Assembly (NCBI GenBank): GCA_001689485.1
Contig: LUJQ01000057.1
Span: 3,924-35,503 of the forward strand
Direction: 5' to 3'
Length of the DNA stretch: 31,580 nucleotides
Origin: Bacteroidales bacterium M6
GTDB lineage: Bacteria > Bacteroidota > Bacteroidia > Bacteroidales > Muribaculaceae
The position numbers and the translations under genes were made by a program. The notes below the pieces were generated by a model, which saw only the letters and a program-made list of their open reading frames with translations, did not search any database and was not told the origin of the DNA. The first letter of the stretch is position 1. Every line of letters starts with the position of its first letter. Shown here one piece after another: positions 1-9,283 of the stretch.

Positions 1-803
1 CAGAAACAAAACCAAAGAATTATGTATCTTACAGATTTGACTGATGCTCAAAAGAAGTATATAAGAGGAACAATCCTCATGGACAATTGGCGCAGCAAAT
101 ATGATTTTTTTCTCATACTTGATGCCATCATCTTCATAGATGTCAGCGGCTGCCAGTGGCGACTGTTGCCCAAGGAATACCCCAAGTGGCAGATAGTCTA
201 TTACTATTTCAGACGCTGGGGGGCGATGGATGCCTTTGCCGAGATTGAGGATAGTCTTGTGGAGGCGGTAAGACTTCGGAGAGGCGAATCTCCGCAACCC
301 ACAATCGGTGCGATTGACAGCGAAAGCTCCCGTTCGGCGTTGCCGCGTTCCCAAAAGGGGATTGACGGCAACAAGAAGGTTAAAGGGGTGAAGCGCAATA
401 TTATAACGGACAAGGACGGGGATATCCTGGAGGCTTCCACTACTCCTGCCAATATCCATGATTCCAAATCCGCTTATGCCATTCTGGCAATGCTTGTCGT
501 TGCCTTCCCTTGGATAAAACGCATATATGCCGACAGAGGCTATCGCGGTAATTTCATAGAGAAGGCCAGACATGATTTTGAGATTGATGTAGAAATCACA
601 CATTCAAATTATTCCGGTCAGTTTGTCCCGGCAAAGAAAAGATGGGTCGTGGAGAGAACTTTCGCATGGCTTGAAAACTTCAGAAGGCTATGTCGAAATT
701 ACGAGGAAACGACAGAATCAGCAAATGAGATGCTTATGATTGCTGCTGTCGTCATTACTCTCCGAAAACTCACTTCCGTTAACAATCGTTTTTAAACAAC
801 CTC
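1..803 (+). mobile_element. IS5-family insertion sequence, left end outside the window
   Basis: The element contains one transposase gene. Its right end appears to be at 803. The last bases (about 787-803), read as reverse complement, begin GAGGTTGTTTAAAAAC, which resembles my recollection of IS1031-type terminal repeats (GAGnCTGTTTnAAAA); this is from memory, not a search. They are followed by TTA at 804-806, a plausible copy of a 3-bp TNA-type target duplication. The left terminal repeat would lie upstream of base 1, so neither the inverted repeat nor the duplication can be confirmed here. The insertion lies only 16 bp from the terminator hairpin of the efflux operon and does not interrupt a recognisable gene. 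Confidence 0.75.
22..795 (+). CDS. IS5-family transposase (DUF4096 plus DDE domain)
   Basis: This 257-aa protein would catalyse cut-and-paste movement of the IS. The N-terminal third (about residues 5-75) has the DUF4096 pattern of IS5-family enzymes, including the block QWRLLPKEYPKW near residue 45. The catalytic DDE triad is visible: D99 in GAIDSES, D171 in YADRGYRG and E211 in VVERTFAWLENFRRL. The spacing and the block after the Glu are typical of the IS5/IS1031 group. The gene is a single uninterrupted frame of normal length for the group, so it looks intact, and the stop codon lies inside the presumed right terminal repeat. It converges on the efflux operon. Family assignment is firm; the exact IS name cannot be given. 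Confidence 0.9.
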   Translation: MYLTDLTDAQKKYIRGTILMDNWRSKYDFFLILDAIIFIDVSGCQWRLLPKEYPKWQIVYYYFRRWGAMDAFAEIEDSLVEAVRLRRGESPQPTIGAIDSESSRSALPRSQKGIDGNKKVKGVKRNIITDKDGDILEASTTPANIHDSKSAYAILAMLVVAFPWIKRIYADRGYRGNFIEKARHDFEIDVEITHSNYSGQFVPAKKRWVVERTFAWLENFRRLCRNYEETTESANEMLMIAAVVITLRKLTSVNNRF

Positions 804-806
804 TTA
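786..806. repeat. putative right terminal inverted repeat and TTA target site
   Basis: On the minus strand this reads GAGGTTGTTTAAAAACGA inward from 803, overlapping the transposase stop codon, and TTA follows at 804-806. The match to IS1031-type ends is from memory. The partner repeat is outside the window, so this rests on one end only. Confidence 0.45.
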
Positions 807-819
807 ACTTTCTAAACAG

Positions 820-852
820 CGTCGGAGTGTCAAATCAGTTGACACTCCGACG
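820..852. terminator. perfect 14-bp hairpin ending the efflux operon
   Basis: The arms CGTCGGAGTGTCAA (820-833) and TTGACACTCCGACG (839-852) are perfectly complementary around the 5-nt loop ATCAG. The hairpin lies 22 bp beyond the RND pump stop codon. On the plus strand TGCTTTTG follows, so it could serve both the minus-strand efflux operon and plus-strand transcription leaving the IS. Its GTGTCA core recurs in two other intergenic hairpins of the window (10452-10488 and 15855-15884). Confidence 0.75.
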
Positions 853-874
853 TGCTTTTGTTATAGGGTTGGCG

Positions 875-3800
875 TTATGGCGTTGGTTTGCGTGTGGAAT
901 TGTCGGTGGTGGCAGCCGGTGGTTCCGATTCGGTCGGCGGTGTCTGTGACACACCGGGTTTTTCATCAGAGCTTGTAAATACTTTTGACAGGTATTTTTC
1001 CTGTATATGTCGGAAAAACTCCCAGAAGTTAGGCACGAATAGCGTTCCGATAACAGCGTTTATGGCCATGCCGTAGACCACGGCTGTGCCAAGGCTCAGG
1101 CGGCTTCCGGCTCCGGCACCTGTGGCAAACAGCATCGGCATTACGCCGAACACAAAAGCAAACGCGGTCATCATAATCGGGCGGAAGCGAACAACACCAC
1201 CTTTAAGGGCTGCTTCACGCATAGGCATACCGGCTTTGCGGTAGTCGGTTGCATATTCCACAATAAGGATGGCATTTTTGGCAGCCAGCCCCAATAGAAG
1301 GATTATACCGATCTGGGTGTATATGCTGATGCTCTGTTTCATTACGAGGCATCCTACGATTGTGCCCAGGATGGCTGTCGGCATGGCTATAATCACGGCT
1401 AACGGGTCAGTCCAGCTCTCATATTGGGCGGCAAGCACAAGTATGGTCATTATAACGGCGAAGAACAACACCATGGTTATGGTCGTGCCTGACTGCGTTT
1501 CCTGATAAGCCTCGCCTGTCCATGCATAACCGTAGCTGTCGCCTGTGGCTTTCGACACGATTTCTTCCATGGCCTTGATTGCGGTTGACGAACTGGTGCC
1601 GTGCGACGGCGAGGCTGTCAGCGATGCCGTTTCATACATGTTATAACGGCTGATAGTAGGGGAGCCCATCACGGGGGTGACGGTGGCGAATGCCCCGAAC
1701 GGCACCATCTCGCCGTTATTGTTGCGCACGCTGAGTTTCAGGACGTCCTCCACATTGCTGCGGGCTTTATCCATGGCGGCAATGTTGACCTGGTAGACTT
1801 TGTTGAATTCCACAAAATCGTTTACGTAGCTGCCACCTATGAATGATGACAGGGTGGAATAGATGTCGCCAAGGTCAAGCCCCATAAGCTGTATTTTGTC
1901 GCGGTTTACGTTTACGCGGTATTGGGGAACCTCTCCTTCATAGAGCGATTGCACGGAAGCGAGTTCGGGATAATCCTTGGCTGTCTGCCGGATATCGTCA
2001 AGTACCCTCATCATATCGGCAGGCCCGTTGGAGTTTATGTCGAGCAGCTGCATTTCCAACCCTGACGTGATGCCGAGTCCGGGAATTGCGGGGGGATTAA
2101 GTGCGAACACTACTCCGTCCTGCAATGTGGCGCATTGCTCGTTTATGCGTGCCATAACGGCTTCAACGCTATGGTTTTTCCCCTTTCGTTCGTTCCATGG
2201 TTTCAGCATCACGAACATACTGCCCATGTTGCTCCCCGCCCCGCCTGTCATGAACGAGAATCCCGACATTTCGATTACCTCGCTCACCTCAGGCATATTT
2301 TTGATTATGCCGGACACTTGCGACACCATTTTGTCAGTCCTGTCGAGCGAGGCTCCTGTAGGTAGCTGCACCGAAGCCAGGAAATAACCCATATCTTCCT
2401 CCGGGACATAACTTGTAGGCCATTTTGAAAATCCCAGGAATGCAGCAAAGCATAATATTGCATAAATGCCTATTGCCACAGCCGGATGCTTAAGCAATTT
2501 CCCGATTGCTTTTGTGTAGACTTCCACGGTCTTCACCCATCCGGCATTGAACCAGCGGTAGAGGAAGAAACGTGTCGGTTTGCTTTCCCTTAGGAACAGT
2601 GCGCACATTGCAGGTGTAAAGGTCAAGGCATTAAAGCCTGAAAAGGCCGTGGACACTGCGATTGTGAGTGCAAACTGCTTGTAAAGCTCGCCGGTAATAC
2701 CTGATATGAATGCCGTGGGGATGAACACGGATAACAAGACGAGGACTTCGCCTACGATAGGTCCTTGGAGTTCGACCATAGCTTTCTCTGCGGCTTGCCG
2801 AGGGGTCATCTTCCCCTCATCCACAATCCTGGCGCAATCCTCCACAACCACTATGGCATCATCGACCACGATAGCGATGGCAAGCACCAGCCCGAACAGG
2901 GTCAGGGTGTTAAGGGTGAATCCCAGCAGCTTCATCACGGCGAATGTTGCAATAAGTGATACAGGGATTGTAATCATCGGGATGATTACGGCTCTCCAGC
3001 TTTGCAGGAACAGGAGGATTACCAGCATTACAATCAGCGTGGTTTCGGCGAATGTTACGAGCACCTCGTCGATTGATGCAGAAACAAAGTTGGTGGTATT
3101 CATCAGTACACGGCAATTAACGCCGTCGGGCAGATATCGTTCAAGCTCGTCAAGTTTCTGCTCTACTTCCTTTGCCACCGCAAGGGCATTGGCATCAGAA
3201 CGCTGGTAGATGCCTATCAGCCCGGCTTCACGACCTGATACACGCGATATGTTGCCATAGCTCTCGCTGCCGAGGTCGATTTTGGCTATATCCCTTAGCC
3301 GGAGCACATTCCCGTTGTTATCGGATTTGATTACGATTTCACCGAACTGTTCCGGGGTTACCAGGCGTCCTTTTGATGTAAGGGTGAACTGGAACGGGGC
3401 GGGGGTAGTGATGGGTGCCCTGCCTACGGAACCGGCCGAGACTTCCATGTTCTGGTTTTCAATGGCTGATTTGACATCTGCCGGTGTGACACCGCGTATG
3501 TTCATCAGGGAGGGATCCATCCATATCCTCATGCTGTATTCCCCGGCACCAAAGGCGTTCACGCCGCCCACACCTTCGAGACGAGCAAGTTCGTTGACCA
3601 TGTGCAGCTGTGCATAATTCGTAAGGTACAGAGCATCGTAACGTTCCGAGTCATCACTTTCGAGGGCAACGAACAGCAATATGTTTGTCGATTCGGAATT
3701 GACACTTATCCCTTGCTGGGTAACGGCGGCCGGGAGCTGGGGGGTTGCCTGGCTCACAAGATTCTGAACCTTTACAGCGGCATCATCGAGATTGACACCG

Positions 3801-4090
3801 TTGCGGAATGTGATGCGCAGGTTGTAAGACCCGTCTGAACCTGAATTCGAACTCATATACATCATCCCTTCAACACCGTTGACGCTCTGTTCGATAGGTT
3901 CGCCGACAGCTTCTGCCACAGTGCGTGCGTCGGCACCGGGATAAGTGGCCGATACTTGCACTGTAGGGGGTGAAATATTCGGATACTGGGCAATCGGGAG
4001 CGTTGTCACAGTAATTGCCCCCACGAGAATCATCAGTATCGCCAAGACTGTGGCGAATATCGGACGGTCGATGAAAAATTTTGAAAACAT
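875..4090 (-). CDS. RND multidrug efflux pump, inner-membrane HAE-1 (AcrB-like) subunit
   Basis: This 1071-aa protein is the proton-driven inner-membrane transporter of a tripartite efflux system. The start is classic for the family (MFSKFFIDRPIFA). A periplasmic porter loop follows TM1, a second set of TM helices starts near residue 345, and a second periplasmic loop spans about 560-865. The proton-relay residues are present: D410 and D411 in TM4 (IVVDDAIVVVED), K938 in GLAAKNAIL, and an Arg at 970 in RFRPIMMTAFAF. Length and layout match HAE-1 pumps that export hydrophobic or amphiphilic drugs, bile-salt-like compounds and dyes; the actual substrate is not readable. The C-terminal tail (from about 1045) is Pro/Thr/Ser-rich. 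It is the last gene of the OMF-MFP-RND operon, 71 bp after the MFP gene. No regulator gene lies beside the operon. Confidence 0.95.
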   Translation of the reverse strand: MFSKFFIDRPIFATVLAILMILVGAITVTTLPIAQYPNISPPTVQVSATYPGADARTVAEAVGEPIEQSVNGVEGMMYMSSNSGSDGSYNLRITFRNGVNLDDAAVKVQNLVSQATPQLPAAVTQQGISVNSESTNILLFVALESDDSERYDALYLTNYAQLHMVNELARLEGVGGVNAFGAGEYSMRIWMDPSLMNIRGVTPADVKSAIENQNMEVSAGSVGRAPITTPAPFQFTLTSKGRLVTPEQFGEIVIKSDNNGNVLRLRDIAKIDLGSESYGNISRVSGREAGLIGIYQRSDANALAVAKEVEQKLDELERYLPDGVNCRVLMNTTNFVSASIDEVLVTFAETTLIVMLVILLFLQSWRAVIIPMITIPVSLIATFAVMKLLGFTLNTLTLFGLVLAIAIVVDDAIVVVEDCARIVDEGKMTPRQAAEKAMVELQGPIVGEVLVLLSVFIPTAFISGITGELYKQFALTIAVSTAFSGFNALTFTPAMCALFLRESKPTRFFLYRWFNAGWVKTVEVYTKAIGKLLKHPAVAIGIYAILCFAAFLGFSKWPTSYVPEEDMGYFLASVQLPTGASLDRTDKMVSQVSGIIKNMPEVSEVIEMSGFSFMTGGAGSNMGSMFVMLKPWNERKGKNHSVEAVMARINEQCATLQDGVVFALNPPAIPGLGITSGLEMQLLDINSNGPADMMRVLDDIRQTAKDYPELASVQSLYEGEVPQYRVNVNRDKIQLMGLDLGDIYSTLSSFIGGSYVNDFVEFNKVYQVNIAAMDKARSNVEDVLKLSVRNNNGEMVPFGAFATVTPVMGSPTISRYNMYETASLTASPSHGTSSSTAIKAMEEIVSKATGDSYGYAWTGEAYQETQSGTTITMVLFFAVIMTILVLAAQYESWTDPLAVIIAMPTAILGTIVGCLVMKQSISIYTQIGIILLLGLAAKNAILIVEYATDYRKAGMPMREAALKGGVVRFRPIMMTAFAFVFGVMPMLFATGAGAGSRLSLGTAVVYGMAINAVIGTLFVPNFWEFFRHIQEKYLSKVFTSSDEKPGVSQTPPTESEPPAATTDNSTRKPTP

Positions 4091-4161
4091 AACTCGGTGT
4101 ATCTCTAAGGATAAGTCAAAAACAGGGAAGGAATGGGAGAGGTCAGGCGCTGTATATGCGG

Positions 4162-5280
4162 CTACTTTTGAACAACAGGCTTCACTTCCATGCCGTCGCG
4201 GACTTTAAGCATAGCCTTGGTCACATATCGGTCGGCTGGCGACAAACCTTCGGATACGATTCGCAGGGTGTCCTGGTATAGTTCTCCAACTTTTATAGGG
4301 GTATATACCACTTTGTTTGAATCGTTGACTACATATACGTATTTCCCCAACTGGTCGGTTGAGATTGCGGCGTCTTTTATAAGTATTGCTTTAGGGTCGA
4401 GGGCATATGGCAACATCACGGTGGCATACATGCCGGGGCGTAATTCCCCTTTGGGATTGTCGACCGACAGGCGGAGGTCGATAGTCCCGGTTGCTTTGTT
4501 TACTGCCGGGGCCTCGTAGGCAAGTCGTGCTGTGTATTTGTTGACGATGCTGTCGCCGAATATTACAGGTATATGGTTGTAGTCGACGGCCTGACCTGCC
4601 TTTGTGTCCTTCATTTCAAGAAACTGGGAATCCTCGACCGACAGATAGACCGATACGCCCGAGTCGTCGTAGAGCGTGGTGAGTTTGACCGGGGATGCTT
4701 CCCCTGCAACGAAATCCCCGTCCATCAGCGGTGGCGAGGCGGCATGCCCGGCAAATGGGGCACGGATAGTGCAATATCCCAGCATCAGACGTGCGTTTTC
4801 CAAAACGGCATTAGCGGTGCGGATGGCAGCTTCGCTCTCCTTCATGGCGCTTTCTGCCTGGATGACGTCCATTTTTGATACGGCATCACTTTCAAGTGCC
4901 TTTTTCATCGCCTCATACTGGCGTGTGTTGTATTCGTGTGTAGCTTTGGCAGTCTGCAACTGGGCTTCGGCCTCGTTGACTTTTTCACGATAGGAGGTTG
5001 ATTCGATGGTGAAAAGGGGCTGTCCGGCCTTTACCCATTCACCGTCGTTAAAAAGCTGTGCCGTTATGTACCCGTTTACACGGGCTACAATGTCGACATA
5101 GTGCTTTGCCTGTATGTATGCAGGATATGATTTGTGCAGCACCAGTGAATCGATGGTCGGATATGCCACGGATACCTCCATGGCCTCATCCTGTTTATCA
5201 GCAACCTTGCCATGACCGCATCCTGCCAGTCCTGCTGTCGCGATTACGGCTGCTATCGGATATATCAAATCTTTACGCAT
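4162..5280 (-). CDS. RND efflux membrane fusion protein (AcrA/MexA-like lipoprotein)
   Basis: This 372-aa periplasmic adaptor links the pump to the outer-membrane channel. A lipoprotein signal ends in the lipobox LAGC with C21, so it is probably anchored by lipid. A lipoyl half-motif follows (VNGYITAQLFNDGEWVKAGQPLF, about 70-92). Next is an alpha-hairpin rich in Glu, Ala and Gln (about 95-160), the second lipoyl half (about 165-195, including TIRAPFAGHA), and beta-barrel and membrane-proximal domains with the typical GELRPGMYATVMLP near residue 280. It lies between the OMF gene (52-bp gap) and the pump gene (71-bp gap) on the same strand, consistent with one transcript. Family is certain; substrate specificity is unknown. 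Confidence 0.94.
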   Translation of the reverse strand: MRKDLIYPIAAVIATAGLAGCGHGKVADKQDEAMEVSVAYPTIDSLVLHKSYPAYIQAKHYVDIVARVNGYITAQLFNDGEWVKAGQPLFTIESTSYREKVNEAEAQLQTAKATHEYNTRQYEAMKKALESDAVSKMDVIQAESAMKESEAAIRTANAVLENARLMLGYCTIRAPFAGHAASPPLMDGDFVAGEASPVKLTTLYDDSGVSVYLSVEDSQFLEMKDTKAGQAVDYNHIPVIFGDSIVNKYTARLAYEAPAVNKATGTIDLRLSVDNPKGELRPGMYATVMLPYALDPKAILIKDAAISTDQLGKYVYVVNDSNKVVYTPIKVGELYQDTLRIVSEGLSPADRYVTKAMLKVRDGMEVKPVVQK

Positions 5281-5332
5281 CGTCGATTATGATTTTAAGT
5301 GTTTGCAAATGTATAATTGGTAGATGTGGTGC

Positions 5333-6763
5333 CTACTGATCAAGTGACGAGGCATCAAAACCACCGCCAAGGGCTTCATAAAGGTTTATCAGGGCAGAAA
5401 GGGCAGACCCGCGGGCCGATATTAACTCGCTTTCGGCTGCTAGTGAGTTGAGTTGCGCAGTCACAACATCGCTCATCGGGCTTAATGAGGTTTTATAGCG
5501 CTCAACTGCAAGGCGAAGGGCTTCGTCATTCTGTGCGATAACCTGTGATAAGGCATCGATATGTCTGAGGGAATGCACGTAGGCCGACATTGCGTTGTCG
5601 GCTTCTGCAACAGCATTCATTACGGTGAGGTTGTAATTGTCGATACCGCTCATAAATGTTTCGCGGGCGGAGGCAAGTGCATATTTTCGCGACATCCCGT
5701 CAAAAATAGTCCATGATAGGGTAGGGGCGATTGAATATGTGAACGAGCTGTTGGAAAAAAGGTTGCCTGCCTTATGGGTTGATGTCCCTATCGCGCCTTC
5801 GAGTGTCAGGGTGGGGAGGAAATCTTTTTGGGCAATCCCGATTTCGGCAGCATAAGCTGCAAGTTCCATTTCGGCCTGTGCAATGTCGGGTCGGCGGCGC
5901 AACAAATCCATCGGGACGCCTGTGTTGATCATCTGGAACGGGTTCGGCATCTTGGAGGGTTGTGCCGAAAGCATGGCTGATACCCGTTCCCTGCTTTCGC
6001 CTGTCAGGACCGATAGCGCGTTGATGGAGGTGTTTATGGAATTTTCCAGCATCGGGATTGATGCTGTTGTGGAATAATATGTCTCCAAAGCCTGCGCCAC
6101 ATCAAGTTTTGAGGCCAGCGAGGTTTCGAACCTTGCTTTGGCTATGTTGACAATCTTCATTTGGTTTTCAGTATGGACTTGTGCTATGTCGAGCAGCTCC
6201 TGATACATTCTGATTTCAACATAGGTTGCTGCAATCTGTGCGCAGACCGACACCATGGCTCCGGCATATTCGGCTTTGGATGCCATATAGCCCGCTTTTT
6301 TTGCTTTTACACCTGATGTGATTTTTCCGAACAGGTCGATTTCCCATGATGCATTCAATCCCGCCGAGAAATAACTCATCCCGGTGGCATGGCTGTGGGG
6401 TGATGTGAGCATGCCGCTTTCACGGGTCTTGGTCCATCCGGCATTTAGTCCTATTGAAGGTATCCATCCGGCCCGTGCCTGTCCAATGGCGTTACGCGCG
6501 ATTTGGGAACGGTGTAATGCCATCGAAAGGTTGTAGTTGTTGTTTATCCCCATTGATACGAGGGAGTCGAGAGCGGGGTCATTGAATGTTCCCCACCAGT
6601 CTTCGCTTTCCGCAGGCACGCCGGCGCCTGTATCTGCCGGATAGCTCCACCGTTGTGGCAGGCTGTCGTTAAGATATTGCCTGTAGTTGTCGGGGGTGGA
6701 GCCTGAACAATAGCCGGCAGCTGATGCAACTATCAACCCTGCACAAATAAATCGCTGAACCAT
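5333..6763 (-). CDS. RND efflux outer-membrane channel (TolC/NodT family)
   Basis: This 476-aa protein is the outer-membrane exit duct of the system. It has two OEP-type repeats: the first starts around residue 55 (EDWWGTFNDPALDSLV, as in NodT-family factors), and the second contains MDLLRRRPDIAQAEMELAAYAAEIGIAQKDFLPTL-type sequence near 280-320. The C-terminal helix has the usual ERYKTSLSPMSDVVTAQ pattern. A signal peptide is clear, but the cysteine at residue 19 is preceded by Tyr, so the lipobox usual in NodT lipoproteins is non-canonical and acylation is doubtful. This is the first gene of the operon; an adaptor-pump-channel order is common in related systems. The upstream 200 bp is AT-rich and should hold the operon promoter, but no clean consensus was found. 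Confidence 0.93.
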   Translation of the reverse strand: MVQRFICAGLIVASAAGYCSGSTPDNYRQYLNDSLPQRWSYPADTGAGVPAESEDWWGTFNDPALDSLVSMGINNNYNLSMALHRSQIARNAIGQARAGWIPSIGLNAGWTKTRESGMLTSPHSHATGMSYFSAGLNASWEIDLFGKITSGVKAKKAGYMASKAEYAGAMVSVCAQIAATYVEIRMYQELLDIAQVHTENQMKIVNIAKARFETSLASKLDVAQALETYYSTTASIPMLENSINTSINALSVLTGESRERVSAMLSAQPSKMPNPFQMINTGVPMDLLRRRPDIAQAEMELAAYAAEIGIAQKDFLPTLTLEGAIGTSTHKAGNLFSNSSFTYSIAPTLSWTIFDGMSRKYALASARETFMSGIDNYNLTVMNAVAEADNAMSAYVHSLRHIDALSQVIAQNDEALRLAVERYKTSLSPMSDVVTAQLNSLAAESELISARGSALSALINLYEALGGGFDASSLDQ

Positions 6764-6905
6764 ACTTAAATTTGGTTAACTTTTGTAGTATTTAACAACA
6801 ATATAACAATTTATATATAGTTCTCGTTTGGCAAATCACGGTTTAATTAATCTTTTTTTGCACCATGGGGTTCGTTGGGTAAATCCCCGAATCGGGAAGA
6901 ATCGC

Positions 6906-6913
6906 TATCTTTG
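6906..6913 (+). promoter_or_regulatory. putative -7 box of the dnaG promoter
   Basis: TATCTTTG matches the Bacteroidetes -7 consensus TAnnTTTG exactly and lies 73 bp before the dnaG start. A good -33 TTTG is not found at the usual 19-20 nt spacing, so this is a half-site call. Confidence 0.45.
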
Positions 6914-6986
6914 TATGTATTTTCGGGTAATGGGCAGGTAGTATAGCTTATAACTGCTTAAGGATGCCATAAATAATATACATAAT

Positions 6987-9221
6987 ATGAAAACGATTGA
7001 CAGGGAAACGGTGCAGCGGATTATCGACACGGCCGACATTGTGGAGGTGGTGAGCGATTTTGTGAATCTGCGCAGGCGTGGTGCCAATTACATAGGGTTG
7101 TGCCCGTTTCATAATGAGCGGACGCCGTCGTTTTCCGTTTCCCGGTCAAAAGGGATTTGTAAATGCTTCAGTTGCGGCAAGGGTGGCAGCCCTGTCAATT
7201 TCATAATGGAGCATGAGCAGATGACCTATTGGGAAGCGCTCCGTTACCTTGCCCGTAAATACCATATCGAAATACAAGAGCATGAGGTGACTGATGCCGA
7301 GCGCCAGGAAATGAATGAGCGCCAGGGCATGATGGAGGCCAATGACTTCGCGATGAAGCATTTCGAGCGGAATCTTGCAGATACGCCTGACGGCCGTGAT
7401 ATCGGGCTTGCCTATTTCCGCGAACGAGGCATCAACGACTGGGCCGTCAAGCGGTTTCATCTGGGTTATTCCATCGACCGGCGTGACGATTTGCTTAATG
7501 CTGCCAAGAAGGAGGGTATAAATGAAAAATATCTCGTAGATACGGGCTTATGCGTAAAATCCGACCGTGGCACCCTCTATGACCGCTTTAAGTCAAGGGT
7601 CATGTATCCTGTTTTCACCATTTCCGGGAAGGTTGTGGCATTTGGCGGACGCACGTTGCGTTCTGACAAGGAGGTTGCCAAATATGTCAATTCTCCCGAA
7701 TCGCTGATATATAGCAAAAGTCGGGAGTTGTACGGCCTGTATCAGGCGAAGCAGGCCATTGTCAAAAAGGATAAGTGCATATTGGTGGAGGGGTATATGG
7801 ATGTTATTTCCATGCACCAGCAAGGGGTGGAAAATGTTGTTGCCTCGTCGGGAACTTCATTGACACACGGACAGATACGCCTTATCCACCGTTTCACAGA
7901 GAATGTAACGGTTATTTATGACAGCGACCCTGCCGGAATCAAGGCATCACTCCGGGGTATCGACCTCTTGCTGGCCGAAGGGTTGAACATCAAGGTGCTG
8001 CTTTTGCCTGAAGGTGATGACCCCGACTCATTCGCCCAAAGGCATACGGCGTCGGAGGTGGAAGATTACCTGGGACGCAACGAGGTGGATTTCATCAAAT
8101 TCAAGATGGATATACTCCTTAAAGACTGTGATGACGATCCGGTGAAGCGTTCGAAGGTGCTTGGGAGTATATTGCAATCGATTGCCAACATCCCGGTAGA
8201 GCTGACACGTTCGTTCTATATAAAGGCGTGCAGTCTGAAATTCGGGGTTGACGAGCGAGTGTTGCTACGCCAGCTTAATGCGGATATTGCGAAACTGCAT
8301 GAGGCCAATGCCAAACTCGCGGCCCGTCAGAATGCCGTAAGTACCCTTCCTGTCGAGGGTGTCAGTCCCGAAGCCTCAACGCCTGGGGCAGATGCATCGG
8401 CGGTGATTGTTGGTGAGGATGGTTCTGTTGCAGGGGCAGGCTCCCCGGTTACTCAACCTGATAACCCGCATGCATCTGTACTTGCACCGCAGGAGAAGGC
8501 TTTGCTGCGTATCGTTGTAAAATATGGCATGGTCGATTTAGGGGATGATTTCTCGGACAACGGGCAGCCTGTGAAGGTTATTGATTTCATAAAAGAGGAT
8601 CTCGAAGTTGATAACATGTGTTTTTCCAACTCTCTTTATCAACGGATTTACGAAGAAGCGTTGCAATACAGGACGACATTATGGGAAAATGATTTCGCTG
8701 TGTGTGTGGAGCAGGCCGAAATGCACCGCCGTGATGCCTTGGCTGAAGGACGTGCCAAATTGCAACAAACGGCTGCAACGATGGAGGAGATAAATATCGG
8801 GGAGAAAAAGCTGGCCGACAGATGTGACGGAGCGTATGAGGACGAGATAAGAGAGTTCGCGCAGAATTATTTGGAAAAATCACTGGCTTCACATCCTGAC
8901 GATGATATACGCAGCACCGTCACAGACTTGGTTGTGGAGAAGCATAAACTGAGCAAGATCTATTTTAAGAATACCAAGGTCGAAACAGAAGTCGACCGGC
9001 TTGACGACCTTGTGCCGCGTGCTTTGCTAGCTTTAAAATATGATATGGCGCGTTGTTTTTGCGACGACTTGCGCAAGCAAATCCTGTCATTGCAAAATTC
9101 GCCCGGGGGATACGACCTTCAGGAGGTGTTTTCACTTATGTCCCAGCAGAAAAAATGGCAGGAATTCTACGGCGTACTGGCATCAAGGATAGGGGAACGC
9201 GTCTACGAACCACTCAGGTAG
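6987..9221 (+). CDS. dnaG: DNA primase
   Basis: This 744-aa primase synthesises RNA primers at the replication fork. The N-terminal CHC2 zinc-binding domain has C39, H42, C60 and C63. The catalytic core and TOPRIM domain follow, with EGYMD at 268-272 and the metal-binding D312-S-D314 pair. The C-terminal part should bind DnaB helicase. The protein is about 160 residues longer than the E. coli enzyme. The extra length comes partly from an Ala/Gly/Ser/Pro/Asp-rich linker at roughly residues 449-500 (encoded near 8331-8485) and partly from a longer C-terminal helical region. Such linkers usually separate folded domains. The gene is transcribed alone, divergent from the efflux operon, with a strong terminator after it. 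Start codon choice is supported by the canonical N-terminus (IDRETVQRI). Confidence 0.97.
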   Translation: MKTIDRETVQRIIDTADIVEVVSDFVNLRRRGANYIGLCPFHNERTPSFSVSRSKGICKCFSCGKGGSPVNFIMEHEQMTYWEALRYLARKYHIEIQEHEVTDAERQEMNERQGMMEANDFAMKHFERNLADTPDGRDIGLAYFRERGINDWAVKRFHLGYSIDRRDDLLNAAKKEGINEKYLVDTGLCVKSDRGTLYDRFKSRVMYPVFTISGKVVAFGGRTLRSDKEVAKYVNSPESLIYSKSRELYGLYQAKQAIVKKDKCILVEGYMDVISMHQQGVENVVASSGTSLTHGQIRLIHRFTENVTVIYDSDPAGIKASLRGIDLLLAEGLNIKVLLLPEGDDPDSFAQRHTASEVEDYLGRNEVDFIKFKMDILLKDCDDDPVKRSKVLGSILQSIANIPVELTRSFYIKACSLKFGVDERVLLRQLNADIAKLHEANAKLAARQNAVSTLPVEGVSPEASTPGADASAVIVGEDGSVAGAGSPVTQPDNPHASVLAPQEKALLRIVVKYGMVDLGDDFSDNGQPVKVIDFIKEDLEVDNMCFSNSLYQRIYEEALQYRTTLWENDFAVCVEQAEMHRRDALAEGRAKLQQTAATMEEINIGEKKLADRCDGAYEDEIREFAQNYLEKSLASHPDDDIRSTVTDLVVEKHKLSKIYFKNTKVETEVDRLDDLVPRALLALKYDMARCFCDDLRKQILSLQNSPGGYDLQEVFSLMSQQKKWQEFYGVLASRIGERVYEPLR

Positions 9222-9233
9222 TTGTGTAATCAG

Positions 9234-9283
9234 TTTAAGCGGTTTCCGATAAAACGCACGTTTATTATCGGAAATCGCTTAAA
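9234..9283 (+). terminator. strong dnaG terminator hairpin
   Basis: Two 19-nt arms (9234-9252 and 9265-9283) pair along their whole length with a single G-U, around a 12-nt loop. The hairpin begins 13 bp after the dnaG stop codon. The outer arms carry AAA/TTT runs, which gives a T-rich 3' side in both directions. Confidence 0.85.

Noticed and set aside
2706..3209. 167-codon open frame on the plus strand inside the RND pump gene
   Set aside because: It is the antisense shadow of a highly conserved pump gene, with Ser/Thr-rich composition and no domain.
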